45,431 bases of DNA from Clostridia bacterium (GTDB lineage Bacteria; Bacillota; Clostridia; Oscillospirales; Acutalibacteraceae). Below the pieces are notes generated by a model, which saw nothing but the letters and a program-made list of their open reading frames with translations, was not told where the DNA came from and searched no databases. Position 1 is the stretch's first letter, and each line of letters opens with the position of its first letter. Shown piece by piece: positions 6,420-17,400 of the stretch. The position numbers and the translations under genes were made by a program. The DNA is taken from assembly GCA_030523605.1 (NCBI GenBank), contig JAUNIE010000005.1:1-45431 (forward strand), in the 5' to 3' direction.

Positions 6420-7832
6420 TTAAAGGATTGAGGGGAGCTCCATTTCTATCTGCTTTTTCCCGGAAAGTGGGTAGTATTTTTTATCGTAAGCCGCTTTAAA
6501 TTTATCATAATTGTTTTTATCATGTTTATTCGAAGTATATATCGGCAAAATTATATTATCAAAACAGTACATCCACTGCTTGCCCCCAGGTCCTTTTTCA
6601 GTTAACACATCATAAAACGCTTCCGAAACTAATGCGGGGTCGTTAAGGAATGCACCACAACCCAGTGCGCCCAAAACCAGATTAGTATCGCCGTGCATAT
6701 AAGCTGTCGCAAATATCATTCGCCAAGAATTTCTCATACATTCTTTGTATTCCTCGATTTCGGAAGGAGCTAATGAATAGTCCCTGAAATCAGGAGCCGC
6801 TGCAGTTATCACATTAAAATTCGGCCCGTCAACGTATTCTCCCACTCGCCCAATTCCGTAATCATCTTTAATCTGTTTGATGTCTTTGGTATAAATAGCT
6901 TCATTAAAAATGCCGCTTTTTCCCCACTCTTGCATATTTTCCGGAAAAATTGTGTGCTTTTGGTAAAAATTTTCTTTCATTTCTTTGGTTGCCAAATGAG
7001 GGTACAAATCCGTCATTCTGCAAAGGCTTTCTTCTTGCGCCGTACACCCTTGTATAACTCCGCCGCCTGGTTCGTAGTAATTGGCAAAATTTAAAAGTGA
7101 AACATTTTCAATTTTCTTATTCAAAACAGCAGACACGGCATTCAAACTTTGCAGTGATTTGCCATTTGTAAGATAAACTTGTGCGGGATTTTCACGTTTA
7201 ACCTCATCGTTTTTGGTATCATTTAAAAACTTTTTATGATCATAATGAACAATTTCTGATTTATTACTCGTATAATCGTCACCATCTATTTTTACCTCAA
7301 GCTCTTCACTATGTTTCATACAATAATCCAGCGTATCAAAAAACACAGATTGCCTAGACGCCATACTATTGGGCATATCAGTTTTGTTTGGTTCCGTCAA
7401 AAAGCCATCGAGTTTATATTTGTCAACTGATTTCTTGATTTCTTGGTCACTTTTGAATTTCTCCAGCACCTCCTTACCTAACGCAGTTTTTTCTGCCTTT
7501 TCATGTTTGGCAGCAGCACTCCGATGAGATGCGATGGTTGACATAGCAACGTAGTTTGAACCTATACCAAAGAAAGCTGCCATTAACACCATCGGAAATG
7601 GCAAAAATTTCTTATTAAACACCCCGCCTGCTACATCTTGCAATTCACGAGGTGAAAGCTCGGAAAAATTACTCACGGTATCATCAATAAAATGTTCAAT
7701 TTCCTCATCTTTGATGTTACCATCAAATTTTTTTATGAATTCTTTTACGTCCTCCAAACTCTCAAGATTACAGAATTCTTCCGCCAAATCTTCATCATCT
7801 GAAATCTTTTCGACAACATCAATAACTGACAT
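6420..7832 (-). CDS. Poly(ADP-ribose) glycohydrolase domain with Nif11-like GG leader
   Basis: Encodes 470 residues. Residues 1-70 form a Nif11-like leader: a helical acidic region followed by LSPRELQDVAGG with GG at 69-70. Directly after it is a hydrophobic stretch (76-97). From about 160 to 435 comes a microbial PARG domain (TIGR02452 type): PGGG (255-258) and QEE (266-268), the catalytic signature, then VITAAAPDFR (341-350) and LGALGCGAFLNDP (387-399). Such enzymes remove ADP-ribose from proteins or nucleic acids. A PARG behind an export leader suggests an exported effector or a transported antidote; this is inference. GGGGGA ribosome binding site, own promoter at 7867, no transporter adjacent. 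Confidence 0.85.
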   Translation of the reverse strand: MSVIDVVEKISDDEDLAEEFCNLESLEDVKEFIKKFDGNIKDEEIEHFIDDTVSNFSELSPRELQDVAGGVFNKKFLPFPMVLMAAFFGIGSNYVAMSTIASHRSAAAKHEKAEKTALGKEVLEKFKSDQEIKKSVDKYKLDGFLTEPNKTDMPNSMASRQSVFFDTLDYCMKHSEELEVKIDGDDYTSNKSEIVHYDHKKFLNDTKNDEVKRENPAQVYLTNGKSLQSLNAVSAVLNKKIENVSLLNFANYYEPGGGVIQGCTAQEESLCRMTDLYPHLATKEMKENFYQKHTIFPENMQEWGKSGIFNEAIYTKDIKQIKDDYGIGRVGEYVDGPNFNVITAAAPDFRDYSLAPSEIEEYKECMRNSWRMIFATAYMHGDTNLVLGALGCGAFLNDPALVSEAFYDVLTEKGPGGKQWMYCFDNIILPIYTSNKHDKNNYDKFKAAYDKKYYPLSGKKQIEMELPSIL

Positions 7833-7866
7833 ATAAAATCCCCCTTTTCATAATCTTTATACCAAT

Positions 7867-7894
7867 ATTGTACCATTTTTACAAAAAATGTCAA
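7867..7894 (-). promoter_or_regulatory. Promoter for the GG-leader PARG gene
   Basis: On the minus strand, TTGACA (7889-7894) and TACAAT (7867-7872) are 16 bases apart. The gene is therefore a separate unit and not part of the str operon upstream of it. Confidence 0.65.
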
Positions 7895-7984
7895 GAATTA
7901 TAGTCAAGATAATATTATAAAAATCACTTTTTGGTTTACATGGATATTTTAGGCATATCACAAAATAAGATATTTTAATATACA

Positions 7985-8014
7985 AAAACCCAACCTAACT
8001 GATAGGCTGGGTTT
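7985..8014 (-). terminator. Terminator of the str operon (after tuf)
   Basis: A stem of about 12 bp (AAACCCAACCTA with TAGGCTGGGTTT), 23 bases past the tuf stop, is followed on the minus strand by a T run. Confidence 0.8.
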
Positions 8015-8036
8015 AATTTAAATATTGCTATTTTTA

Positions 8037-9239
<1,203 letters not shown>

Positions 9240-9318
9240 TTTAATTTCCTCCCTTAAAATTTTTGATAAAATTATTTTGAAAGCTCGAAATAAATCCTAA
9301 CACATATCAATTTGAAAA

Positions 9319-9543
9319 TCAAGACTTTTTATTTTTTTCCGCATCAGTCAGTGATTCGGCGCATTCTTTACAAAAATAGCGTTCGGGTTCATATATGGTA
9401 TCGTCTACTCGAACGAAATTACCAAAACACGCCATTCCCAAGCTCTTTTTACATTTTGCGCATTCAAGCTCAATATCCCAAATGGCTCCACCTGAAACTT
9501 TTTCTGCATCTGAATTAGAAATCTTTCCTTTGGTATCTCCCAT
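9319..9543 (-). CDS. GG-leader zinc-ribbon peptide (downstream copy)
   Basis: Encodes 74 residues. A short leader ends SNSDAEKVSGG (GG at 18-19). The mature part carries two CxxC pairs (C28/C31 and C58/C61) about 26 residues apart plus C39, as in a small zinc ribbon, and a charged tail. AGGAGG ribosome binding site at ideal spacing. The sequence just upstream of its start is clearly related to that of the 9609 gene (same ribosome binding site context and A/T pattern), so the two came from a tandem duplication. It lies between fusA and tuf. Function unknown. Confidence 0.7.
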   Translation of the reverse strand: MGDTKGKISNSDAEKVSGGAIWDIELECAKCKKSLGMACFGNFVRVDDTIYEPERYFCKECAESLTDAEKNKKS

Positions 9544-9608
9544 AATTAAAACCTCCTATTTTTTATTTCATAAAATCTCAAAACTTGAAATTGGAAAATT
9601 CAATTAAG

Positions 9609-9875
9609 CTACAAAATTTTTCTGCCAAGCTTCTCCTCAACTTTTTTTAAACAATCGAGGCAAATATGTCCCCCTTGAAACGGAACAACAAGATTATTGT
9701 CATCTCCACGGTTTTTACTGCAAACGTCACAACAGACGCCTTTAAGCTCAGTGGTATCATAATCTCTCGTACCCTGATACTTATGCTCTCTAATACGTTG
9801 CTCAACATATCCGCCGGAAACTTTATCTAAATCCTCAGGGCTAAGCTCTACATTCTTTTCTTTTGCATCTTCCAT
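9609..9875 (-). CDS. GG-leader zinc-ribbon peptide (upstream copy)
   Basis: Encodes 88 residues. The leader ends LSPEDLDKVSGG (GG at 21-22), a good match to Nif11/bacteriocin-type leaders. The mature region has CCDVC (48-52) and CLDC (72-75), a likely zinc ribbon, and a basic C-terminus. AGGAGG ribosome binding site. It is the first gene after fusA (90 bases) and a diverged duplicate of the 9319 gene. No promoter could be recognised in front of it, so it may be read from the str promoter; that would tie its level to translation-factor synthesis. Confidence 0.7.
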   Translation of the reverse strand: MEDAKEKNVELSPEDLDKVSGGYVEQRIREHKYQGTRDYDTTELKGVCCDVCSKNRGDDNNLVVPFQGGHICLDCLKKVEEKLGRKIL

Positions 9876-9965
9876 AATTAAATCCTCCTATTTCTTATTT
9901 TTATAAAACTACAAAACTCAAAACCAGGAAATTAACTACTTAAATAACAAGCTTGAAAATAATAA

Positions 9966-12041
9966 CTAGTCTTTTTTGCGTGCTGCGATAATCTGCTCGG
10001 AAACTGATTTCGGAACTTCGGCATAGTGGCTCGGTTCCATTGTATATTGGCCTCTTCCTTGTGTTCTGGAACGCATATCTGTTGCATATCCGAACATCTC
10101 TGAAAGCGGTACTTGTGCATTGATTCTTTGAGCGCCGGAAATTGCTTCCATACCCTGAATCATGCCACGACGTGAATTGATGTCGCCGATGACATCGCCC
10201 ATATACTCTTCGGGAACGATTACGCTAACTTTCATGATCGGCTCGAGAAGTACGGGGTCAGCCTTCCTCATAGCTGTTTTGAATGCCATTGAACCGGCAA
10301 TCTTAAACGCCATTTCTGAGGAGTCGACTTCGTGATATGAACCGTCGTAAAGTGTTACTTTTACGTCAACAACGTTGTATCCCGCGAGAACACCTGAAAG
10401 CATTGCGCCCTGGATACCGTTATCAACTGCGGGGATATATTCCTTAGGAATGGCACCGCCGACGATTTCATTGACAAACTCATAGCCTTTACCGGGGTTA
10501 GGCTCAACTTTAATCTTAACGTGACCGTATTGTCCACGTCCGCCCGACTGTCTTGCGTATTTTTCTTCAACATCTGCATTTTGACGGATTGTTTCTTTAT
10601 ACGCAACCTGCGGTTTACCGACGTTTGCCTCTACTTTAAATTCACGGAGAAGTCTGTCTACGATGATTTCCAAGTGAAGTTCGCCCATTCCCGCGATAAT
10701 TGTTTGACCGGTTTCTTCATCTGTATACGCTTTAAATGTCGGATCTTCTTCGGCGAGCTTTGCAAGGCCGAGTCCCATTTTTTCTTGTCCTGCTTTGGTC
10801 TTAGGCTCAATCGCTACGCGGATAACAGGATCAGGAAATTCCATTGATTCCAAAATTACAGGATGTTTTTCATCGCAAAGTGTATCACCTGTTGTAGTAT
10901 TCTTAAGTCCTACCGCTGCGGCTATATCACCTGCGTAAACTTTTTCTATATCCTGCCTATGATTTGAGTGCATTTGAAGTATTCTTCCCATACGCTCATT
11001 GTTATCTTTTGTCGAGTTGTAAACCGTCGAACCTGCTTCGATTGTTCCCGAATAAACTCTGAAGAAACAAAGCTTTCCTACAAACGGGTCGGTTGCAATC
11101 TTAAAGGCTAGTGCTGAGAAAGGCTCTTCGTCCGATGAAGGTCTTTCGGTTTCTTCGCCTGTTTCGGGGTTCGTACCCTTAATCGCAGGAACATCTTTCG
11201 GTGAAGGCATGTAATCGACAATCGCATCGAGAAGTTTTTGTACACCCTTATTCTTATAGGAAGTACCGCATGTTACAGGCACCATTGTATTATCAATGGT
11301 AGCTTTTCTTATGCACTTCTTCATCTCTGCTATTGTGATTTCTTCGCCCTCCAGATATTTTTCCATTACTTCGTCATCGGCTTCGGCAATATGCTCAAGC
11401 ATTTCTGCGTGATATTGCTCAGCGAGCTCTTTCATATCTTCGGGGATCTCTTCAACTCTGATGTCTTTGCCGAGATCATCGTAATATACATACGCTTTCA
11501 TCTCAAGAAGATCGATGATTCCTTTAAAAGTGTCTTCAGAACCTATAGGGAGCTGAATCGGCACTGCGTTACATTTTAAACGCTCTTTCATCATCTTTAC
11601 AACATTATAGAAATCAGCTCCCATAATGTCCATTTTATTGACGTAAGCCATTCTCGGAACACCGTATTTATCGGCCTGACGCCACACTGTTTCGGATTGT
11701 GGTTCAACTCCGCCTTTTGCACAAAGTACTGTTACGGAACCGTCCAAAACCCTAAGCGAACGCTCAACTTCAACTGTGAAGTCAACGTGGCCTGGTGTAT
11801 CGATTATATTGATACGGTGGTCTTTCCAGAAACAGGTCGTTGCAGCGGAAGTTATTGTAATTCCACGCTCTTGCTCCTGAACCATCCAGTCCATTGTTGC
11901 CGCACCGTCATGAGTTTCGCCTATCTTATGATTTATACCCGTATAGAATAGTATACGCTCTGTCGTTGTGGTCTTACCTGCATCGATATGCGCCATTATT
12001 CCTATGTTACGAGTCATTTCAAGTGAAACTTTTCTTGGCAT
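9966..12041 (-). CDS. fusA: Translation elongation factor G
   Basis: EF-G drives ribosomal translocation with GTP. The 691-residue protein has AHIDAGKTT (about 17-25), [13 protein letters not shown] and NKMD in the G domain, and the complete domains II to V up to the C-terminal [13 protein letters not shown]. Length is normal for bacterial EF-G1. Third gene of the str operon, 78 bases after rpsG; ribosome binding site AAGGAGG. Confidence 0.98.
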   Translation of the reverse strand: MPRKVSLEMTRNIGIMAHIDAGKTTTTERILFYTGINHKIGETHDGAATMDWMVQEQERGITITSAATTCFWKDHRINIIDTPGHVDFTVEVERSLRVLDGSVTVLCAKGGVEPQSETVWRQADKYGVPRMAYVNKMDIMGADFYNVVKMMKERLKCNAVPIQLPIGSEDTFKGIIDLLEMKAYVYYDDLGKDIRVEEIPEDMKELAEQYHAEMLEHIAEADDEVMEKYLEGEEITIAEMKKCIRKATIDNTMVPVTCGTSYKNKGVQKLLDAIVDYMPSPKDVPAIKGTNPETGEETERPSSDEEPFSALAFKIATDPFVGKLCFFRVYSGTIEAGSTVYNSTKDNNERMGRILQMHSNHRQDIEKVYAGDIAAAVGLKNTTTGDTLCDEKHPVILESMEFPDPVIRVAIEPKTKAGQEKMGLGLAKLAEEDPTFKAYTDEETGQTIIAGMGELHLEIIVDRLLREFKVEANVGKPQVAYKETIRQNADVEEKYARQSGGRGQYGHVKIKVEPNPGKGYEFVNEIVGGAIPKEYIPAVDNGIQGAMLSGVLAGYNVVDVKVTLYDGSYHEVDSSEMAFKIAGSMAFKTAMRKADPVLLEPIMKVSVIVPEEYMGDVIGDINSRRGMIQGMEAISGAQRINAQVPLSEMFGYATDMRSRTQGRGQYTMEPSHYAEVPKSVSEQIIAARKKD

Positions 12042-12119
12042 AATATCCTCCTTTTCTTTATTTATTTTCAGTATACTTGCACTTTCCTAATCAGCATTAT
12101 CGCTAACCTTATTAAAATA

Positions 12120-12590
12120 TTACCAGCGATAGTGTGCAAACGCCTTATTGGCTTCTGCCATTTTATGAGTATCCTCACGTTTCTTGACTGCCGCACCTGT
12201 TTCGTTTACCGCGTCAAGGATTTCACCTGCAAGTCTTTCAACCATTGTTCTTTCCGAACGCAATCTTGAATATCTTGTGAGCCATCTTAGACCTAATGTT
12301 TGACGTCTGTCTGCACGGACTTCGATCGGTACTTGATATGTCGCACCGCCGACTCTCCTTGCTTTAACCTCTAAACTCGGCATGATATTTTCCATAGCTT
12401 GTTCGAAAACTTCAAGCGGCTCTCTACCTGTCTTTGTTTGGATAATCTCAAATGCTTTATAAACTATTCTCTGCGCAACCCCTCTTTTACCGTCAATCAT
12501 AATATTGTTGATAAGACGAGTTACCAGCTTGGAATTATAAAGCGGATCTTGTAAAACATCACGTTTAGGAACGTTACCTCTTCTTGGCAC
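12120..12590 (-). CDS. rpsG: Ribosomal protein S7
   Basis: S7 nucleates assembly of the 30S head. The correct start is a GTG at 12590 (protein begins [10 protein letters not shown] after the initiator), preceded by GGAGGG at 7 bases; this gives 156 residues, the standard length. The longer open frame upstream to 12701 has no homology or ribosome binding site. It contains the conserved [10 protein letters not shown] and LRWL motifs. Confidence 0.96.
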   Translation of the reverse strand: MPRRGNVPKRDVLQDPLYNSKLVTRLINNIMIDGKRGVAQRIVYKAFEIIQTKTGREPLEVFEQAMENIMPSLEVKARRVGGATYQVPIEVRADRRQTLGLRWLTRYSRLRSERTMVERLAGEILDAVNETGAAVKKREDTHKMAEANKAFAHYRW

Positions 12591-12729
12591 GTGTCTTCCC
12601 TCCTTCATATTAATGATATCATAGGTACTCGAAAGTAATTCGGCTCCCGATTGCCAACACAGAGGCATTTTATATGTAAAAACACTTCTGCATTGCATCA
12701 ATGCAAAGCTCTATTAATTTCGTTCAATC

Positions 12730-13158
12730 CTATTTTTTTGCTGCGCCTGCTTTTGGACGTTTTGCTCCGTATTTCGAACGAGCTTGCATACGTTTTGCGA
12801 CTCCTTGAGCATCAAGGGTTCCACGTACGATATGATAACGTACACCGGGCAAGTCCTTAACACGTCCGCCCCTAATCAGAACTACACTGTGTTCTTGTAG
12901 ATTGTGTCCGATTCCGGGAATGTAAGAAGTTACTTCAAAGCCATTTGAAAGTCTTACCCTTGCTATCTTACGAAGTGCTGAGTTAGGTTTCTTCGGCGTT
13001 GCTGTCTTAACGGCTGTACATACTCCTCTTTTTTGCGGTGAGTTCTGGTCAATTGCTACTCTCTTTTTGGAGTTCCAACCTTTCAAAAGCGCCGGAGCTT
13101 TGGCTTTTCTTTCCTGCATCTTTCTTCCCTTACGAACTAACTGATTAACTGTAGGCAT
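12730..13158 (-). CDS. rpsL: Ribosomal protein S12
   Basis: S12 controls decoding accuracy at the A site. The start at 13158 ([11 protein letters not shown]) has AGGAGGTG at the right distance and gives 142 residues; a possible start further upstream is not supported. It contains [11 protein letters not shown] and [13 protein letters not shown], with lysines at the positions where mutation gives streptomycin resistance, so wild-type sensitive residues. First gene of the str operon. Confidence 0.97.
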   Translation of the reverse strand: MPTVNQLVRKGRKMQERKAKAPALLKGWNSKKRVAIDQNSPQKRGVCTAVKTATPKKPNSALRKIARVRLSNGFEVTSYIPGIGHNLQEHSVVLIRGGRVKDLPGVRYHIVRGTLDAQGVAKRMQARSKYGAKRPKAGAAKK

Positions 13159-13181
13159 ATTACACCTCCTAAACATAAAAT

Positions 13182-13213
13182 ACTCCGTACGAAACGTAAA
13201 TTTCGCACAGAGT
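13182..13213 (-). promoter_or_regulatory. 5' leader hairpin of the str operon mRNA
   Basis: A 13-bp stem (13201-13213 with 13182-13194) with a 6-base loop. All pairs form in the minus-strand RNA, including two G-U pairs that would be A-C mismatches on the other strand, so it is selected as RNA. It begins within a few bases of the expected transcription start, as in 5'-end stabilising hairpins; attenuation is possible but the T run after it is short. Confidence 0.55.
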
Positions 13214-13216
13214 AAT

Positions 13217-13246
13217 ATTGTAACACCGTTTGGTACTATTTGTCAA
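13217..13246 (-). promoter_or_regulatory. Promoter of the str operon
   Basis: On the minus strand, TTGACA (13241-13246) and TACAAT (13217-13222) are 18 bases apart, placed just before the leader hairpin and rpsL. Confidence 0.7.
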
Positions 13247-13303
13247 GGATTTATACATTATTTTTTTGATTTTCCAGAAACAGCTTAAAATTAAAATATG
13301 CGC

Positions 13304-13332
13304 TTGACAACATTTGAGAAATATTATAGAAT
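13304..13332 (+). promoter_or_regulatory. Promoter for the secreted HExxH protein
   Basis: TTGACA (13304-13309) and TAGAAT (13327-13332) are 17 bases apart, 34 bases before the start codon. Confidence 0.65.
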
Positions 13333-13366
13333 AGTTAAGAAGGCAAAATAATTTCTGAAAGGAATT

Positions 13367-14326
13367 ATGAAAATGAAATTAAAAAGATTATTATCCACTA
13401 TACTTTCTGTCAGTATACTCGGAGGGATATCTTTCGTTTATGCCGACTCGTCCGAGCCGAAACAGCAAGCAAGAGATTTAAATCCTCAACCCACGCTGCC
13501 AAGCGAAACACCAACCGAAAGTCCAATAGAAATAGGCTTAAAACGTGAAAAGGACAAATTCGAATCTCGATGCCCGGGTAAATTCATAGTAACGAAAAAA
13601 ACCATTGAAAGGGTAGATCATTTTTTGCTAGCAAGAACTCTGTCCTGCATAAACGAGGTTTTCGACAGATACGAGAATATAACAGCATCCTTTGTAAATT
13701 GTTTAAAGGCACAAAGCGAAGACGAAGGAACATTTTTTAGAATTGCAGTCATGGACAAAAGTGCATTTGCACAGTTTTTATACCACGGGGTCAATGAACA
13801 AGAAATAAAGTTAAACCTCAAAGACTATAGTTTTCATGATGGCATACCCGCCACATTTCATCATCGATTTATAATTTCTAAACACATTGAAAGTGGTTTC
13901 TCGTCACCTGTCGATACAAGCCGTATTTATGAAGCAATATTACTCCATGAAATGGGTCATTGGATCGCTTATAACTGCGGTTATACTCTTCGATCTAGTG
14001 TAGGTGAAATAGAAGAAAAATCCAAAGCTTTAGGCCTTAAATGCACTGATTCTCTACGCCGTATAATGGAGCGGGGTTATGTCATTGACATGCAGGAATC
14101 ACAAGAATTAAAAGAACGTGCAATAAGAATAGAAGTATTAGAAATTGCCAGAGAAATATACGATTGTTATGAAACTTTTATCAGCACATACGGAGAAAAA
14201 AACGATGCCGAGTGGATTGCAGAAGTATGTAAACACGCTTGGGGAAGCCGTGAACCCAACGGCTTAGGCAAAGCCATGCTATACTGGCTGGCCGAACGTA
14301 ACAAACAGTTTGGGCATAACAAATAA
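13367..14326 (+). CDS. Secreted putative zinc metalloprotease (HEMGH)
   Basis: Encodes 319 residues. An N-terminal signal peptide (about 1-26, cleavage after VYA) is followed by a proline-rich linker. The C-terminal half has LLHEMGHW with HEMGH at 194-198, the HExxH zinc-binding signature, and an EWIAE stretch (282-286) about 85 residues later that could supply the third, glutamate, zinc ligand. The layout recalls the lethal-factor-like gluzincin group, but I cannot prove family membership. A role as secreted protease acting on host or competitor proteins is inferred. Own promoter and terminator, between the str operon and addBA. Confidence 0.72.
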   Translation: MKMKLKRLLSTILSVSILGGISFVYADSSEPKQQARDLNPQPTLPSETPTESPIEIGLKREKDKFESRCPGKFIVTKKTIERVDHFLLARTLSCINEVFDRYENITASFVNCLKAQSEDEGTFFRIAVMDKSAFAQFLYHGVNEQEIKLNLKDYSFHDGIPATFHHRFIISKHIESGFSSPVDTSRIYEAILLHEMGHWIAYNCGYTLRSSVGEIEEKSKALGLKCTDSLRRIMERGYVIDMQESQELKERAIRIEVLEIAREIYDCYETFISTYGEKNDAEWIAEVCKHAWGSREPNGLGKAMLYWLAERNKQFGHNK

Positions 14327-14352
14327 ACATTTTAAATACACTTCAAAAATTA

Positions 14353-14385
14353 GAACTCTGCCGAAAAATCGGTGGAGCTTTTTTA
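14353..14385 (+). terminator. Terminator after the HExxH protein
   Basis: Imperfect stem CTCTGCCGA/TCGGTGGAG with an AAAA loop, followed by a run of T (14379-14384). Confidence 0.75.
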
Positions 14386-14420
14386 TTTAAAATTTGTAAT
14401 TAAAAGGCATTTTTTAACAG

Positions 14421-14459
14421 TAATCAAACTTTGATTATCTCCTCGAAATGATATATTAT
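14421..14459 (+). promoter_or_regulatory. addBA promoter with overlapping 17-bp palindrome
   Basis: TAATCAAA-C-TTTGATTA (14421-14437) is a perfect palindrome. Its right arm contains the probable -35 (TTGATT, 14431-14436), followed 17 bases on by -10 TATTAT (14454-14459). The overlap suggests an operator for an unknown repressor. Confidence 0.45.
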
Positions 14460-14487
14460 TATTTATGTCGATTTAAGGGGGAAAATT

Positions 14488-17400
14488 ATGTTAAATTTTA
14501 TTTTCGGCCGTGCGGGAAGCGGTAAATCTTACTTTTTAAAAAGTATTATCCACAAAAAAATCAAAAACGGTGGAAAAAACATAATTTTAATCGTCCCCGA
14601 ACAAAATTCATTCGAAAACGAAAAAGAAATCATAGATATACTGGGAAATTCCGATTGCAATAAAGCGCAAGTTCTAAGTTTTTCAAGACTCCACGATTTT
14701 GCTATGAGGAAACTCATGTATCCTACTGCGGGCGCCATAAGTGACGTAACTAAAAATATTATCATGAGTGCCGCAATTGAAAACGTTAAAGACCGTCTTG
14801 AAATATATCTGCCGAATTTTAAAACCGACATCGAAAAAATCATGCTGGATACCGTTCAAGAACTGAAATCTCGGAAAATCACTCAGGAAAATTTGCATAC
14901 TATAATAAAAAGTTCGGATAAAAAAATATTAAACCAAAAAATTAAAGAAATATCAGCTGTCCTCAATGAATACGGTAATCTCTGCGCCGGAAAATTTATC
15001 GACGCAAACGATAAAATAAATCTTACGGAATACGTAATGCATCGGCATGACGTGTTTGGCGGATACACTGTAATTTTCGATGGTTTCAATAATTTTACCG
15101 ACCAGCAGCTAAGTATAATAGAACTCATTTTAAAGCAGGCCGATAACGTATATATGGCTATTTGCTCCGACTTTGACCCCACCACGGACTCTCAGGCAAA
15201 TATATTTGCGCCCACGCACAGAACTATCAAAAACATAAAGAATTTGGCCGTGAAAAACGGAATTAAAATTTCAGAACCGATACACTTAAAAACTTCAAAG
15301 AGATTTTCAAACCGCGAACTTAAAATGCTCGAAAAAGGTCTTTTCAGCACTCAAAAAGAAAAGTACGAAGCAACTCCTCAAAACATAAATATCTACTCTG
15401 CACTTAGCATTTACGAAGAATGCGAAAACGCAGCCAAAAACATTTGCAAATTAGTAATAGAATGCGGATACAAATACCGTGATATCGCCATTTTAACAAG
15501 AGATACCGATTGCTATCATGCACCCCTCAAAAGCGTTTTTAAACGGTACGGCATACCTCTATTTCTGGATTCTGCCGAAACCGTTCTGAATAAATCTCTC
15601 ATCAACCTGATACTTTCGGCATTTGACTCGGTAATTTCAAATTTCAGAACCACAGATGTCATAAGATATATGAAATCTGCACTTTTGGGATTTTCGGCCG
15701 AAGAAATTTGCAATCTTGAAAATTATGCACTTTTATGGAGTATAAAATCAAAAAAATGGGAGAGTGAATTCTGCGCTCACCCTCAAGGCTACACCGACAA
15801 ATGGAGCGAAAAAGATACAGAACTTTTGGCAAACATAAATACCACGAAAAACGCCATCATCACACCGCTTATAAATCTTAAAAATCAAATCAAAGGTAAA
15901 ACTTCCGCAAATAAAATTTCGGAAGCCATCTATAATTTTTTAATTGAAATTCACGCAAACGAAAATTTAAAAAAATTCTATGTAAACTTAAAAAACACAG
16001 GAAATATTCACACGGCCGAGAAAGAAGCTAAGGCTTGGGATACTCTCATGGAGATTCTCAGTTTGATCTCTCAGATTATGGGCACCAAAATTATTTCCGC
16101 CAAAGAATATTTACGAGTTCTGATATCAGGTCTTGAGTCCGTGGACTGCTCATCTATCCCGCAAAGCAGCGATTCCGTGATAGCCGCCAAAATCCCGGGC
16201 GCAAGACTTTCGAGTCCGAAAATAGTTTTTGTTTTGGGCGCATCTGAAGGCGATTTCCCCGCACCCGTCAGCCCCTCCGCCGTTTTCACCGAGTCCGAAA
16301 CCGCTCACATTGAAAATCTCGGGATTAAAATTTGCGAAGATAAAAATTATCTACTGCTAAAAGAAGAATTTCTGGCTTATACCGCTCTTTGCAGCGCTTC
16401 CGAAAGGCTATATATAAGCTGGTCGGGGACTAACTACGACGGTGAACAGAAAAATCCTTCCGAAATAATAAAAGAAGTTAAAGAAATCTTTCCAAAAATC
16501 AAAATCGACGCACGAAATACATACAAAATAAGCGATTACGTGTGGTCGGATAGCTCGGCTTTTAACACTTACTGCGCATACAAAAATAAAAATCAGAAAA
16601 TTTCGGAAACCCTTAGGACATATTTTGAAAAATCAAATAAATTCTCGGAAAAATTTAATGCCTTAAAAAACTTTGGGAACACCAACAAATTTAATTTTAA
16701 CAGTAAAGAAAGCGCCAGAGAACTTTTTGGGGAAAATATTAAACTTTCAGCCTCGCAAATAGAAAACTACTACAAATGCCCGTTTGGATATCTTTGCAAA
16801 TACGGTCTTAACCTAAAACCGCTTGAACCCGCAAAATTCAGCGCCCTAGAATACGGTAATCTTATGCACATTTTATTTGAAAAACTTTTTAAAAAGTATC
16901 CAAAAAACAAAATTTTGGAGATATCTGATAAAGACTTAAAAAATGATATTTTTGAAATAATCGAAAACTATGCCGAATCCGTGCTCGGCGAGGGAACTAC
17001 GCAAAATCCCAGAGTCAAATATATAATCGGCAAGTCCAAAGACTCCGCTATGCTGCTGATTAAACGTCTCATCGAAGAATTCAGACAAAGTAAATTCGTT
17101 ATCTCAGACTGCGAATTGGAAATTTCTCCAAAAGGCGCCATTAAACCGCTCAGAATTTCACTCAAAGACGGCTTTAGCATCGAGATTGAGGGCAAAATCG
17201 ACCGTGTGGATACCCTACAAGACGGCGGCAAAAACTACGTCAGGATTATCGACTACAAAACCGGTAAAAAAACTTTTGAGCTCGGACACATTCTCGGCGG
17301 AATGGATATGCAGATGCTGATATATCTTATGACTATCAGCAAAAACGGCACCGGAAAATACAAAAACGCCATACCTGCCGGCGCTCTATATTTTAAGGCT

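Noticed and set aside
12591..12701. Extended N-terminus of rpsG up to an ATG at 12701
   Set aside because: The extra 37 residues have no S7 homology, and the GTG start with GGAGGG gives exactly the standard 156 residues.
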